Positions 46,103 to 55,432 are shown, counted from the first letter of the stretch. The stretch: DNA of 64,000 nucleotides from Colwellia sp. C2M11 (GCF_018860915.1 NZ_JAHKQD010000038.1:1-64000); one strand, 5' to 3'. Numbers and translations are program-made. The notes: generated by a model from the sequence alone, not told the origin.

Positions 46103-48031
46103 CTATTTTCCCTGACCAACAATATATTCCATAGCGATCTCATCAGCAGGATCTTTATCTGGTGTTGGTTCACTATCTTCAATAATATTCTCAGCTAACG
46201 AGCTTTTATCAATGGCACTAAAACCTAATTTCGCAAAATAGTCAGGAATATAAGTTAAAACAATAATTTGTTTTAACTCCATTTGATAAGCAAACTCAAG
46301 TAAGTATTGAACTAATGCGCCACCTTGTCCTTGATTTTTAGCTGATTCATCAACCACAACAGAGCGAATTTCAGCAAGCCCTGTTTGATAGATATAAAGA
46401 GAAGCACAGCCAACAACAACGCCATCAAGCTCTGCTACGACAAAGTTTTGAACATCATGAATGATATTATCAAGCGTTCGTGGCAATATTTCACCTTTAT
46501 CCGCTTGTACATTCACTAATTGATGTATTTTATCTACATCTGACATTCGTGCTCTACGCACAGACATAGCAGCAGCTCGTTGAGCATTTAAACGCTGTTT
46601 TACTTGTTTAAGTGCTACTTTAATTTGCTGTTTACCTGGCGCGCCAACCACTTGCTCATTCAAGATTTTTTCGTTACCTGTCGCTAACGCTTTTTCCACT
46701 TGTGAGCGTGAGGTACCACCAAGGGCTTCACGTTTATCTAATGTTGATTCTATTGATAAGTGTTGATAAACATCTTGTTCAATTTTATCACTGAATTCTT
46801 GTAATCGTGAGATAGTTAAGTCTTCTAGTGGACAACCTTGTTCAATTGCAGCTAAGACAACTTCACCAACAATATGATGCGCTTCACGGAATGGAATGTC
46901 TTTACCCACTAAATAATCAGCAAGTTCAGTGGCATTAGCGTAACCTTGTTGAGCAGCAGCTAACGTACGACTTCTGTTTACTTTTAAGCCATCAGCAACT
47001 AATACAGCCATTTCCATACATTCTTGCCAAGTATCAAGTGCGTCAAAAAGACCTTCTTTGTCTTCTTGCATATCTTTATTGTATGCAAGAGCCAACGCTT
47101 TCATGGTCGTTAACATACCTGTTAATGAACCAAACACACGTCCGGCTTTACCACGAATTAATTCACATGCATCAGGGTTTTTCTTTTGCGGCATTAATGA
47201 TGAGCCAGAGCTAACTAAATCGCTCATTTCTACAAAGCCCGCTTCGCCTGAGTTATAGAAAACTAAATCTTCAGCAAAACGCGATAAGTGCATCATTGAA
47301 ATACTAGCAGTAGCTAACAGCTCAATAACATGATCACGATCTGAAACAGCATCTAAGCTATTCATGGTTGCTGTTCTAAAGCCTAAACGGCTAGCCAATG
47401 CATTACGATCAATTGGATAAGCAGTGCCCGCTAATGCGCCTGAGCCTAGTGGTGAAACATCTAAACGATATAACGCGTCTTTTAAACGGCCGATATCACG
47501 ATTAAACATTTCAACGTAAGCTAAACACCAATGACCAAAAGTTACCGGCTGAGCGCGCTGTAAGTGGGTATAACCAGGTAATACCGTATCTTTTTCACGT
47601 TCAGCTAAATTCATCATTGCTTGTTGTAAATTAACGAGTGCAAATAATAATTCGCCGCCAGTTTCTTTACACCACAGTTTTAAATCGGTAGCAACTTGGT
47701 CATTACGACTACGACCTGTATGGAGCTTTTTACCTAAATCACCTGTTTTTTCAATTAACTGAATTTCAACCCAGCTATGAATATCTTCAGCATCTGAAAG
47801 TAGAATCTGCTTCGGATTTTCTTCCACAGATTCTTTTAGTTCATTTAACGCCGCCACTAAACGGGTTAACTCACCATCATTTAACACGCCTACTTCATGA
47901 ATAGCCTGTGCCCAAGCAATTGAACCGACAATATCTTGTATTGCCATACGGTAATCAACAGGTAACGAGTCATTAAACTTTTTAAATTGTACACTCGCTT
48001 TTTCTTTAAAGCGTCCACCCCATAAGGCCAT
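46103..48031 (-). CDS. argH: Argininosuccinate lyase fused to an N-acetyltransferase domain, ArgH(A)
   Basis: The 642-residue protein is about 180 longer than normal ArgH. Residues about 1-460 are the lyase: [21 protein letters not shown], the catalytic-loop signature [12 protein letters not shown] and [10 protein letters not shown]. It cleaves argininosuccinate to arginine and fumarate. Residues about 485-642 are a GNAT acetyltransferase ([38 protein letters not shown]). This fusion is known from Moritella, Vibrio and relatives, where the tail supplies acetylglutamate synthase activity. Here a full argA also exists. It starts 2 bp after argG. Confidence 0.95.
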   Translation of the reverse strand: MALWGGRFKEKASVQFKKFNDSLPVDYRMAIQDIVGSIAWAQAIHEVGVLNDGELTRLVAALNELKESVEENPKQILLSDAEDIHSWVEIQLIEKTGDLGKKLHTGRSRNDQVATDLKLWCKETGGELLFALVNLQQAMMNLAEREKDTVLPGYTHLQRAQPVTFGHWCLAYVEMFNRDIGRLKDALYRLDVSPLGSGALAGTAYPIDRNALASRLGFRTATMNSLDAVSDRDHVIELLATASISMMHLSRFAEDLVFYNSGEAGFVEMSDLVSSGSSLMPQKKNPDACELIRGKAGRVFGSLTGMLTTMKALALAYNKDMQEDKEGLFDALDTWQECMEMAVLVADGLKVNRSRTLAAAQQGYANATELADYLVGKDIPFREAHHIVGEVVLAAIEQGCPLEDLTISRLQEFSDKIEQDVYQHLSIESTLDKREALGGTSRSQVEKALATGNEKILNEQVVGAPGKQQIKVALKQVKQRLNAQRAAAMSVRRARMSDVDKIHQLVNVQADKGEILPRTLDNIIHDVQNFVVAELDGVVVGCASLYIYQTGLAEIRSVVVDESAKNQGQGGALVQYLLEFAYQMELKQIIVLTYIPDYFAKLGFSAIDKSSLAENIIEDSEPTPDKDPADEIAMEYIVGQGK

Positions 48032-48033
48032 TA

Positions 48034-49278
48034 CTACTTCTCCTGATTTTTTTTGCTTAACGCAGTAATTCTGCTTGATAAACTAAATAAACGAATAAAA
48101 CCTTCTGCATGTTTTTGGTCATAAACGTCATCAGCACCAAATGTTGCAAATTCTTCAGAATATAAAGAGTTAGGAGAACGACGTTGCGTAACTTGCGCCA
48201 TCCCTTTATACATTTTAACAACAACATCACCTGTTACTTGCTCAGCAAAAGAAGCTGCTGACGCTAATTGCGCTTTAGCAAGTGGTGTAAACCAACGGCC
48301 ATCATAAATTACATGAGAGAATTCAAGACCAACCGATTCACGATATTTTAGAGATTCTTTATCTAAAATAAGTGTTTCTAAGCCTTTGTAAGCTGCCATT
48401 AATACTGTACCGCCCGGAGTTTCATAACAACCACGAGACTTCATACCCACTAAACGGTTTTCTACGATATCAATACGACCAACACCATGTGCCGCTGCTT
48501 TCTCATTTAAGTAAACTAATGCTTCATAAGCACCAGCGCCTGTTGGCGAGAAATCTTTACCGTCTACAGCAACTAATTCACCTTTATCAAAACTTAAGGT
48601 TACACGGCCTGGTTCATCTGGTGCATCCATAGGATCAACAGTCATGGTCCAAACTTCTTTTGATGGCTCACACCATGGGTCTTCTAATTCTCCACCTTCG
48701 TGAGAAATGTGCCATGCGTTGGCATCTCGACTATAAATTTTAGTTAATGATGCAGCACAAGGAATATTACGTTCTGCTAAGTAATCAAGTAAGTCTTCAC
48801 GAGAAACCATGTCCCACTCACGCCATGGCGCAATAACAGTAAGTTCTGGTGCTAAGGCAGCAAAACAAGCTTCAAAACGTACTTGGTCATTACCTTTACC
48901 AGTACAACCGTGACATACCGCATCAGCACCTACTTTTAAAGCGACTTCAATATGCGCTTTAGCAATAATAGGACGTGCCATTGACGTTCCTAATAGGTAT
49001 TGACCTTCGTATACCGCACCTGTTTTAAGAATTGGGTAGATATAGTCTTTAACATATTCTTCTTTAAGATCGGCGACATAACATTCTGAAGCACCTGAAG
49101 CGATTGCTTTTTCTTTAATACCTTCTAATTCTTCTGCACCTTGGCCAACATCAGCACAAAAAGCAACAACTTCACAGTTATCATAGTTTTCTTTTAACCA
49201 TGGAATGATTGCTGATGTGTCTAAGCCGCCTGAATAAGCTAATACTACTTTTTTGATTTTTTTCTTTTGAATACTCAT
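48034..49278 (-). CDS. argG: Argininosuccinate synthase
   Basis: Joins citrulline and aspartate with ATP. The 414-residue protein shows the N-type ATP pyrophosphatase P-loop [16 protein letters not shown], then [44 protein letters not shown] and [10 protein letters not shown]. Length and motifs fit type-1 ArgG. It lies between argF (105 bp) and argH (2 bp) on the minus strand, as part of argCBFGH. Confidence 0.97.
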   Translation of the reverse strand: MSIQKKKIKKVVLAYSGGLDTSAIIPWLKENYDNCEVVAFCADVGQGAEELEGIKEKAIASGASECYVADLKEEYVKDYIYPILKTGAVYEGQYLLGTSMARPIIAKAHIEVALKVGADAVCHGCTGKGNDQVRFEACFAALAPELTVIAPWREWDMVSREDLLDYLAERNIPCAASLTKIYSRDANAWHISHEGGELEDPWCEPSKEVWTMTVDPMDAPDEPGRVTLSFDKGELVAVDGKDFSPTGAGAYEALVYLNEKAAAHGVGRIDIVENRLVGMKSRGCYETPGGTVLMAAYKGLETLILDKESLKYRESVGLEFSHVIYDGRWFTPLAKAQLASAASFAEQVTGDVVVKMYKGMAQVTQRRSPNSLYSEEFATFGADDVYDQKHAEGFIRLFSLSSRITALSKKNQEK

Positions 49279-49382
49279 TTAATTTTCTCTAAATTTGGTT
49301 AAATAGTTCATAAATTATTGTTAAGCGTAATATCTCACACTTAAATTATCGGGTTTCAGCCCAACACAAACAGTGTTACTAA

Positions 49383-50339
49383 TTACTTAGTAAATAGGTT
49401 TACTAAAACAGCATTTTGCGCCCACATTCTATTTTCAGCTTGCTGAAAAACTACCGACATTTCGCTATCGAATAACGCTGTCGTAATCTCTTCTTCTAAA
49501 TGTGCTGGCTGGCAATGCATCACAATGTTTGCATCGCAATTTTTCATTAACGCATGATTGACTTGATAAGGAGCAAAATGCGCTAATAATTGCGCTTTTT
49601 TACTGTCATCTTCATCGCCCATAGAAATCCATGTATCGGTATAAATAACGTCTTGTGGACCCACTTTAGTAATGTCTGTCGTGATAGTAACTTTCGCGCC
49701 AGATTCATTTGCTAGCACTCGCGTTTTTTCAATCATATCCGCTTCGGCTTCATAGCCAACAGGCGTAACTAAAGTAAAATCTACACCTAATATAGCAGCC
49801 ATAATCATTAATGAATTAGAAACATTATTACCATCACCCACATAGGCTAATTTAACCTTGCTCAAATCAGCAGCGTTCCCTTCGGTAAAAAGCTCTGTTA
49901 GGGTAACAAAATCAGCTAACGCTTGGCATGGATGATATAAATCACACAACGCATTAATAACAGGCACAGTTGCATGTTCAGCCAAGCCTTGAATAGAGTC
50001 ATGACTAAAAACTCGCGCCACAATGGCATCGGCAAAACAAGATAAGTTTTTCGCGTAATCACTTACTCGCTCACGTTCACCTAATTTACCATTTTGTTGA
50101 CCTAAATAAAGGGCATGACCACCTAATTTGTTAATGCCCATATCAAAACTTACATGGGTTCTTAATGACGGTTTTTCAAAAATCATCGCAACAGATTTAC
50201 CCGCCAATACTTGACTATAATCAGCAGGATTATTTTTGATATGAATTGCTAGCTCAATTAAGGCTAACAATTGCTTCTTATTTAGCTGATCGTCAGCTAA
50301 AAAATTAGAAATTTGTAGTGACTTGCTTTGTTGTAACAT
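49383..50339 (-). CDS. argF: Ornithine carbamoyltransferase
   Basis: Makes citrulline from ornithine and carbamoyl phosphate. Start taken at ATG 50339 with GAGA seven bases upstream (318 residues); the TTG at 50357 is also in frame. The carbamoyl-phosphate motif reads EKPSLRTHVSFDMGINKLGG (S-x-R-T), followed by LYHPCQALADFVTL and YVGDGNNVSNSLM. The ornithine-side segments are DTWISMGDEDD and MHCQPAHLEEEI. The last differs from the usual HCLPA by Gln for Leu. The context of argB, argG and argH fits the ordinary ornithine enzyme. Confidence 0.93.
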   Translation of the reverse strand: MLQQSKSLQISNFLADDQLNKKQLLALIELAIHIKNNPADYSQVLAGKSVAMIFEKPSLRTHVSFDMGINKLGGHALYLGQQNGKLGERERVSDYAKNLSCFADAIVARVFSHDSIQGLAEHATVPVINALCDLYHPCQALADFVTLTELFTEGNAADLSKVKLAYVGDGNNVSNSLMIMAAILGVDFTLVTPVGYEAEADMIEKTRVLANESGAKVTITTDITKVGPQDVIYTDTWISMGDEDDSKKAQLLAHFAPYQVNHALMKNCDANIVMHCQPAHLEEEITTALFDSEMSVVFQQAENRMWAQNAVLVNLFTK

Positions 50340-50399
50340 AAGTTTTTCTCGATTCAATTAATCTAACACTTTCTCTAATAAAGAGTTAATACGACTGCA

Positions 50400-51179
50400 C
50401 TAATCTGACAATATTTGTGTACCCATACCTTGCCCATTTAGCAGGCTAGGAATTTTCTCTGGCGATTGCCAACTAGCAACCGTAATACTTCGTCGTAATT
50501 GATTAGCGGCTTGTAGTGCGGCATTCACTTTTGCTGTCATACCACCAGCAATAACACCTTGTTCAATAAGATCTTTGGCTTGCGTACTATTAAGTGATGA
50601 TAAATATTCACCATCAGCACCTTTTACGCCATTTACATCTGTTAATAACAGCAGTTCAGCATTCAGTAGCTGACAAATAGCAACAGCAGCATCATCGGCA
50701 TTTACGTTGACTAGATCACCATTAGCTAAACACCCAATTGATGATACAACAGGTAAAAAATGACTATTAAGCAGCGCATCTAGTAATAAACTAGATTTAG
50801 GCAGTGGTAAACCAACCTCGCCTAGATCTAATTCAGATTTTGTACAAGCAATCATATCGCCATCTGCTAACGATAACCCTACTGCCGATAAGTTCATGCT
50901 ACTTGCTGTGGCAACAATTGATTTATTTACCGTACCCGCTAAAGCACCACTAATTAATCCAATTTGCTCTTTCGGAGTAACACGTAAGCCATGTTTTTTA
51001 ACTGTGGTAAAACCTGCTTGCGCTAACATGTCATCAACGACACAACCACCACCGTGAACTAATACCACTTTAGCCTCAGTTTTAAGGTTAACAATCACCG
51101 CTAACAATGCATCTAACGCACCGGATTTCTCCAGAATAGCTCCGCCAATTTTTATAACTAAAGGGTTGTGGTTGCTCAT
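50400..51179 (-). CDS. argB: N-acetylglutamate kinase
   Basis: Phosphorylates N-acetylglutamate. The 259-residue amino-acid kinase shows the lysine/phosphate loop VIKIGGAILEKSGALDAL, VLVHGGGCVVDDM, the conserved NVNADDAAVAICQLL, LLTDVNGVKGADGEYL and the ATP-site loop GVIAGGMTAKVNAAL. It lacks the N-terminal helix found in arginine-inhibited hexameric kinases, so it is probably the dimeric, arginine-insensitive type. Between argC and argF. Confidence 0.96.
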   Translation of the reverse strand: MSNHNPLVIKIGGAILEKSGALDALLAVIVNLKTEAKVVLVHGGGCVVDDMLAQAGFTTVKKHGLRVTPKEQIGLISGALAGTVNKSIVATASSMNLSAVGLSLADGDMIACTKSELDLGEVGLPLPKSSLLLDALLNSHFLPVVSSIGCLANGDLVNVNADDAAVAICQLLNAELLLLTDVNGVKGADGEYLSSLNSTQAKDLIEQGVIAGGMTAKVNAALQAANQLRRSITVASWQSPEKIPSLLNGQGMGTQILSD

Positions 51180-51290
51180 TTATCTTTTCTCTTATCTTTT
51201 TACTTATTGGATGCTAGGTTCAATACTAAAACATTCAAAATCAACAATTTCAATATGTTGGCTGGGTTATTATTAACAAGTGATTATGAC

Positions 51291-52337
51291 CTAGCAATTA
51301 CGAGCTAGCAAACTATATTCGCTTGGTAATCCAAGCTGAATATTAAAGCATTGAACAGCCTGTGAAGAAGCACCTTTAAGTAAGTTATCAATAGCACAAC
51401 TCACCACAACTACGTGCTTTTCTTGATCAACTTGCCAATGAATATCTGCAAAAGGAGTGTGCGCTACATTATCTATTTGAGGCCAAGCATCAACGATTCT
51501 AACCAATGGCTTGTCGTTATAAGCTTGCTTAAATGCTATATCAACTTGTTCTGCGGTAACATCCGCTTTTAGCTGCATAGTCACAGTAGCTAGCAAGCCT
51601 CTTTTATAAGGCGCTAAATGTGGATTAAAAATAACATCAGCATGTGCTTCTTGAGAGATTTCTGGCTGATGTCTATGCTGTAAAATATTATAAGGTTTTA
51701 AACTGACTTCATTAAAGTTGGTCGCTAATGACGCATTTCTTCCTGCCCCACTCACACCACTGATACCATTGACGACAATTAATGAATTTTCTACATGAAA
51801 ATTATTACTCGTAATAGGTTTTAAAGAAAGTAAACTTGCCGTTGGATAACAGCCCGGTACAGCAACTAAGTCGGTATTAACAATAGCTTCATGTTCCCAT
51901 TCAGCTAAACCGTATTTGGCTTGTGCTAATGCATCAATATTAGCATGCTCAAAGCCGTAGAATTTTGGATAGTCTTCAGCATTTTTTAATCTAAAGCCAC
52001 CAGAAAGATCAAACACCTTAACACCTGCATCAACAAATGCTTGGGCCCAATCGGCACTAAACTCATGTGGAGTGGCAAAGAAAACCGCATCTAAATCTGT
52101 AGCAGCATTTACGATATTATCGTCAAACCATTGCTGAGAAAAAGATTCCAGGGGTACATCACATATCCCCTGCCAGCGACCATGTAATTCGCTGAAAAGT
52201 TTTCCACAGGAAGAAGAGTTTTCTGATACAACAAGATGTTGTATTGAAACTTTATCGTGTTGGCCTAATAAACCAACTAATTCAGCACCGGCATAACCAC
52301 TAGCGCCAATTACAGCAACCTTTTGAACTTCTGACAC
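51291..52337 (-). CDS. argC: N-acetyl-gamma-glutamyl-phosphate reductase
   Basis: NADPH-dependent third step of arginine synthesis. The 348 residues start with the dinucleotide fold IGASGYAGAELVGLL and contain the catalytic Cys163 in VAVPGCYPTASLLSL, then NGISGVSGAGRNAS and HRHQPEISQE. First gene of the minus-strand arg operon, divergent from argE. Gap to argB is 111 bp. Confidence 0.97.
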   Translation of the reverse strand: MSEVQKVAVIGASGYAGAELVGLLGQHDKVSIQHLVVSENSSSCGKLFSELHGRWQGICDVPLESFSQQWFDDNIVNAATDLDAVFFATPHEFSADWAQAFVDAGVKVFDLSGGFRLKNAEDYPKFYGFEHANIDALAQAKYGLAEWEHEAIVNTDLVAVPGCYPTASLLSLKPITSNNFHVENSLIVVNGISGVSGAGRNASLATNFNEVSLKPYNILQHRHQPEISQEAHADVIFNPHLAPYKRGLLATVTMQLKADVTAEQVDIAFKQAYNDKPLVRIVDAWPQIDNVAHTPFADIHWQVDQEKHVVVVSCAIDNLLKGASSQAVQCFNIQLGLPSEYSLLARNC

Positions 52338-52606
52338 AATCTAAACCTTTTTATTCAGAAAACTATTAACGATACGGATTTAATAAAATAACCATTCTCT
52401 TATAACTAAAGTATCCAAGAGATATTAAAAAAATTCTCTATCGTCGTCGTATTTCTTGAACAATTAGCATTTTAAGTGGCCTTATTACAGCAGGTTATTT
52501 ACACTATAAAAAGCAATTTAACAGCTCATGGGTAGTTATGCAACTATTAAGCATAACTATTTGGGCTTTTATTCAAATTATTCTTTTATAGTGCGGATCT
52601 TTTTAT
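52338..52606. other. argC-argE divergent control region
   Basis: A 269-bp shared region expected to hold both promoters and ArgR sites. A perfect inverted repeat is listed separately. TATAGT at 52587-52592 could be a -10 element for argE, but no good -35 is spaced with it. The T/A-rich TTATTCAAATTATTC around 52569-52583 resembles half an ARG box only. Confidence 0.45.
52534..52558. promoter_or_regulatory. Inverted repeat AGTTATGC-N9-GCATAACT upstream of argE
   Basis: Perfect 8-bp arms at 52534-52541 and 52551-52558, 48 bp before the argE ATG. It could be an operator for a dimeric regulator. It does not match the enterobacterial ARG box, so the binding protein is unknown. Confidence 0.4.
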
Positions 52607-53770
52607 ATGTCACAATTACCTAACTTCACCCAATCTTTGACTCAATTGATTGCTTGCTCTTCAATTAGTTCAACTCAACCAAGTTGGGACCAAGGAAATA
52701 TAGAGGTAATTCAATTACTTGCGACATGGTTCGAACAGTTAGGTTTTGATATAAATATTCAAAAAGTTCCTAACACAACAAATAAATATAATTTACTGGC
52801 TAAACTTGGCAGCGGTGAAGGTGGCTTATTATTAGCAGGTCACAGTGATACAGTTCCGTTTGATGAAAGTCGTTGGCAGAGCGATCCTATGAATGTTATA
52901 GACAAAGATGAAAAGTTCTATGGTTTAGGCACCTGTGACATGAAAGGTTTCTTTGCTTTTATTTTACAAGTTTGTAAAAGCATTGATGTTAAAAAATTAA
53001 AAAAACCACTATACGTGTTAGCAACTGCAGATGAAGAAACTACCATGGCCGGTGCGCGCTTTTTTGGACAAACCCAAGACATAAAACCTGATGTTGCCAT
53101 TATAGGTGAGCCGACTAATTTAGTGCCTGTAATTATGCACAAAGGTCATATGTCACATCGTATTAGTGTTCAAGGCCAGTCAGGTCATTCAAGTAAACCA
53201 GCACTTGGGGTTAACGCCATTGAGATCATGTATGAAGTGATCGGTGCATTAATTGATTTAAAAGAAAAGTTTAACCTTAACTTTAAAAATGAAGCATTTG
53301 ATGTACCAGCCCCAACGTTAAACATGGGAGCAATTAGAGGAGGTGATAATTCAAACCGTATTTGTGGGCACTGTGATTTAGATATTGATTTACGCTCTTT
53401 ACCGGGTATGAGTGATGATGAATTACTGCAATGGTTAAGCGACGCGTTAAAACCGTTAGCTGAAAAATACCCTGCGCGTATCACTTTTGATGAATTACAT
53501 CCTAGCTCACCAAGCTTTGAACAGAATAAATCACCAACTGATGACAATTGTATTGTATCTATTGCTGAGGAAATCAGTGGTCACACGTGCTGTGCGGTAA
53601 ATTACGCTACTGAAGCGCCTTATATACAACAACTTGGCTGTCAAACCATTGTCTTAGGCCCAGGCTCGATAAATCAAGCACATCAACCTAATGAGTTTTT
53701 AGCCCATAGTGAAATAGACAAAACAGATAAATTATTAATGTCAATGATCCAGCATTACTGCCTGCGTTAG
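52607..53770 (+). CDS. argE: Acetylornithine deacetylase
   Basis: Releases ornithine from N-acetylornithine in the linear arginine pathway. The 387-residue M20 metallopeptidase-family enzyme shows the first metal His in LLAGHSDTVPFD, metal Asp in GLGTCDMKGFF, the catalytic/metal Glu pair in ADEETTMAGARFF and GEPTNLVPV, and the dimerisation-domain GQSGHSSKP. The final metal His is in GSINQAHQPNEF. Divergent from argCBFGH, as in many gammaproteobacteria. Confidence 0.95.
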   Translation: MSQLPNFTQSLTQLIACSSISSTQPSWDQGNIEVIQLLATWFEQLGFDINIQKVPNTTNKYNLLAKLGSGEGGLLLAGHSDTVPFDESRWQSDPMNVIDKDEKFYGLGTCDMKGFFAFILQVCKSIDVKKLKKPLYVLATADEETTMAGARFFGQTQDIKPDVAIIGEPTNLVPVIMHKGHMSHRISVQGQSGHSSKPALGVNAIEIMYEVIGALIDLKEKFNLNFKNEAFDVPAPTLNMGAIRGGDNSNRICGHCDLDIDLRSLPGMSDDELLQWLSDALKPLAEKYPARITFDELHPSSPSFEQNKSPTDDNCIVSIAEEISGHTCCAVNYATEAPYIQQLGCQTIVLGPGSINQAHQPNEFLAHSEIDKTDKLLMSMIQHYCLR

Positions 53771-53823
53771 ACTTTTATTTAACGATAATTTCCGTTCACA
53801 AATAACAACCGGTATACCACTAT

Positions 53824-53858
53824 TGATGATTAAGCGTTAACAATAAGCTTAATCATCA
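53824..53858 (+). terminator. Hairpin after argE
   Basis: 12-bp perfect stem 53824-53835 with 53847-53858, 11-base loop, 54 bp after the argE stop. Only a weak T run follows. Confidence 0.55.
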
Positions 53859-54005
53859 CCTTGTATTCATTAGCTTACTTATTTTTCACAGCACTTAATC
53901 ACGGCTTAACACTCGAGATATTAAGGTATAAATAAGCTCACACCTAAATAGCTCTGTTCTTACTATCCCTATTTCATTTTACCAGCCTGCTAGCTAGTGA
54001 AATAG

Positions 54006-54072
54006 TTATACCAATCTCACTAACTAGGTGATCATTTCTACTTGCTAAAATAACCAACTACACCGTTATTTA
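54006..54072. repeat. Dispersed 67-bp repeat, copy B
   Basis: 61 of 67 positions match 26139-26205 in the same orientation. The second arm of the inverted pair found beside copy A is not seen here. Confidence 0.8.
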
Positions 54073-54163
54073 TTTAGTAATTAGAACAACTCGTTATTAG
54101 AATAAGTGCTTTGTATTTGGCTATTTTTTCTATGTATAAAATTGTTATCTTAATTAATAAAAC

Positions 54164-54196
54164 TTGCAAACACAAACGAGAATGATTATTATTTGA
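54164..54196 (+). promoter_or_regulatory. Sigma-70 promoter overlapped by a Fur-type box
   Basis: TTGCAA (54164-54169), 17-bp spacer, TATTAT (54187-54192). GAGAATGATTATTATTTGA (54178-54196) resembles the Fur consensus GATAATGATAATCATTATC at about 13 of 19 positions, strongest in the left half, and covers the -10 element. Repression by Fur or a relative (Nur, Zur) with metal is the natural inference. Confidence 0.6.
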
Positions 54197-54239
54197 TTGA
54201 TTCAATTTTACTATTACCCATATGTTCAGAGGAGTAGCT

Positions 54240-54668
54240 ATGCCTCAATGGCAAGACCTATTACACCAAGGTAACGATAATTTTCATAATAAACAATGGA
54301 AGCAAGCTGAGTACTGTTATAAAGAAGCAGCTTTCCATCTAGACTCTTTATGGTCTGCTAATCGAAAAAATGTTGAATTATTAATGGCATGGATTTGTGC
54401 TATTCATAATTTATCGAGTTTATTTGAAGTACAAGATAAAGCTGAATTATCACTGCAATATTTAAAAATTCCTCACGAGAGGATGCTATCTATTTATCAG
54501 TGTAATGAATATTGTGAAGACACTAAACTTATCGCACAAAACGCCCTTAAAATAACGTTTATGCCTATTTTAATGTTTTCTAAAAGACACCCTGTTTGCA
54601 ATACCTGCACCCAATCGTTAGCGGCATTCCAATCAGAAATGGCATTAAATCAGCAAATTATTCATTAA
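54240..54668 (+). CDS. TPR-like protein with a CxxC motif, first gene of the SodX operon
   Basis: Start placed at ATG 54240 because AGAGGAG lies five bases ahead (54228-54234); an earlier ATG at 54222 lies before this ribosome site. The 142-residue protein begins LLHQGNDNFHNKQWKQAEYC, a tetratricopeptide-like helix pair, with more helical segments after it. Near the C terminus is KRHPVCNTCTQSL, a His plus CxxC that might hold a metal. No signal peptide, so cytoplasmic. No family name recognised. Being the first gene behind a Fur-type promoter, and upstream of a nickel SOD-type peptidase, it may assist metal handling; that is inference from context. Confidence 0.65.
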   Translation: MPQWQDLLHQGNDNFHNKQWKQAEYCYKEAAFHLDSLWSANRKNVELLMAWICAIHNLSSLFEVQDKAELSLQYLKIPHERMLSIYQCNEYCEDTKLIAQNALKITFMPILMFSKRHPVCNTCTQSLAAFQSEMALNQQIIH

Positions 54669-54714
54669 CTAGCTGATCACAATTAAATTTAACAATAACG
54701 TAAAGGACCATTGA

Positions 54715-54930
54715 ATGACAGCACACGCTTTAGGGATATTTTGTATTAGCTTATTCATATCTGTTCCTGTTTTTGCTCATGTTGGTCATGATCATTCATC
54801 CATATTTGCCAATATTATTCATTTACTATGGTTAGCACCAATTTTTGTGACGTTAGCGATTTTATACACTAAATTTTTAACCAAAAATTACCAAATGAAG
54901 CCATCGAAGAAACAATTAAAGGAGGAATAA
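54715..54930 (+). CDS. Small His-rich exported membrane protein
   Basis: A 71-residue protein with a signal peptide ending VFA (residue 21), after which the mature N terminus would be HVGHDHSS, a cluster of three His and one Asp able to bind Ni, Cu or Zn. A membrane helix (about 32-54) and a basic tail (KPSKKQLKEE) follow, so the His cluster would face the periplasm. AAAGGA precedes the ATG. The next ORF starts 4 bp after its stop. Similar His motifs begin HupE/UreJ-type nickel transporters, but this protein is far too short to be one. Role as a metal-binding accessory is inference. Confidence 0.65.
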   Translation: MTAHALGIFCISLFISVPVFAHVGHDHSSIFANIIHLLWLAPIFVTLAILYTKFLTKNYQMKPSKKQLKEE

Positions 54931-54934
54931 AAAT

Positions 54935-55114
54935 ATGTATTACCAACTACTTAATAAGCTAGACAAAAGATTTAATTTTGCCAGAGTTTCAGCCCTATGC
55001 GCTATTCCTTTGAAAAATGATGCACCTATCAACGGTAAGCAAAGGTCGCATTTAAAAGTGAACCATGTGCCGCTAACAGCTGAAGTGAACAGTTATGTGT
55101 TTAGTGCTAAGTAG
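54935..55114 (+). CDS. 59-residue ORF resembling a truncated nickel superoxide dismutase without the Ni hook
   Basis: Has a strong ribosome site (GGAGG at 54921-54925) and directly abuts the sodX-type gene. The N terminus MYYQLLNKLDKRFNFARVSA looks like the propeptide of nickel SOD precursors. The next residues, LCAIPLKNDAP, align with the nickel hook HCDxPCGxYDP of NiSOD but keep only the first Cys and the Pro residues. His1, Asp3, Cys6 and Tyr9 are lost, so it cannot form the normal nickel site. The remaining 26 residues do not resemble the NiSOD helical bundle (mature enzyme about 117 residues or more). Either a decayed sodN or a short peptide kept for another use. Confidence 0.55.
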   Translation: MYYQLLNKLDKRFNFARVSALCAIPLKNDAPINGKQRSHLKVNHVPLTAEVNSYVFSAK

Positions 55115-55432
55115 ATGACTTTCTTTGGCTTAAAATTTTGGAAAGTAACGGGGCACAGTATGTTCCCTCGTATCCCACAAAACAGTTATGTGCTTGTCGG
55201 TGAATGGCGTATTTTTAAAAGAATAAAGCACAATCAAGCTATTCTTATTAACCATCCTAAATATGGCTTAATAATAAAAACTGTCGCAGTTATTGATAAA
55301 AACAATTTAATTTGGTGTAAAGGCGAGAATGCCACTAGTATGACAATTGAAAAGCTAGGTCCTGTCAGTCAACAACAGATAATTGGTCGAGTTATTAAGG
55401 TTTTTACTAAGCCGCATACTGATATGAACTAG
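55115..55432 (+). CDS. sodX: S26-type signal peptidase, nickel SOD maturation protease-like (SodX)
   Basis: A 105-residue peptidase of the S26 type. It has the catalytic Ser15 in VTGHSMFPRI and the general-base Lys55 in YGLIIKTVAVI, with the short single-domain layout of NiSOD maturation proteases and no membrane anchor. SodX removes the NiSOD propeptide so that His1 becomes the free N terminus that binds nickel. Its start is immediately after the stop of the 59-residue NiSOD-like ORF. No functional sodN is visible in the window, so its substrate here is uncertain. A general small S26 peptidase is the alternative. Confidence 0.75.
   Translation: MTFFGLKFWKVTGHSMFPRIPQNSYVLVGEWRIFKRIKHNQAILINHPKYGLIIKTVAVIDKNNLIWCKGENATSMTIEKLGPVSQQQIIGRVIKVFTKPHTDMN

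Larger units (their letters stand above)
53771..54239. other. 469-bp intergenic region between argE and the SodX operon
   Basis: Holds the argE hairpin, dispersed repeat copy B, and a sigma-70 promoter overlapped by a Fur-type box, all listed separately. No further coding sequence is seen. Confidence 0.6.

Noticed and set aside
52569-52583. Possible ARG box TTATTCAAATTATTC
   Set aside because: Tandem rather than palindromic halves; too weak to call an ArgR site.
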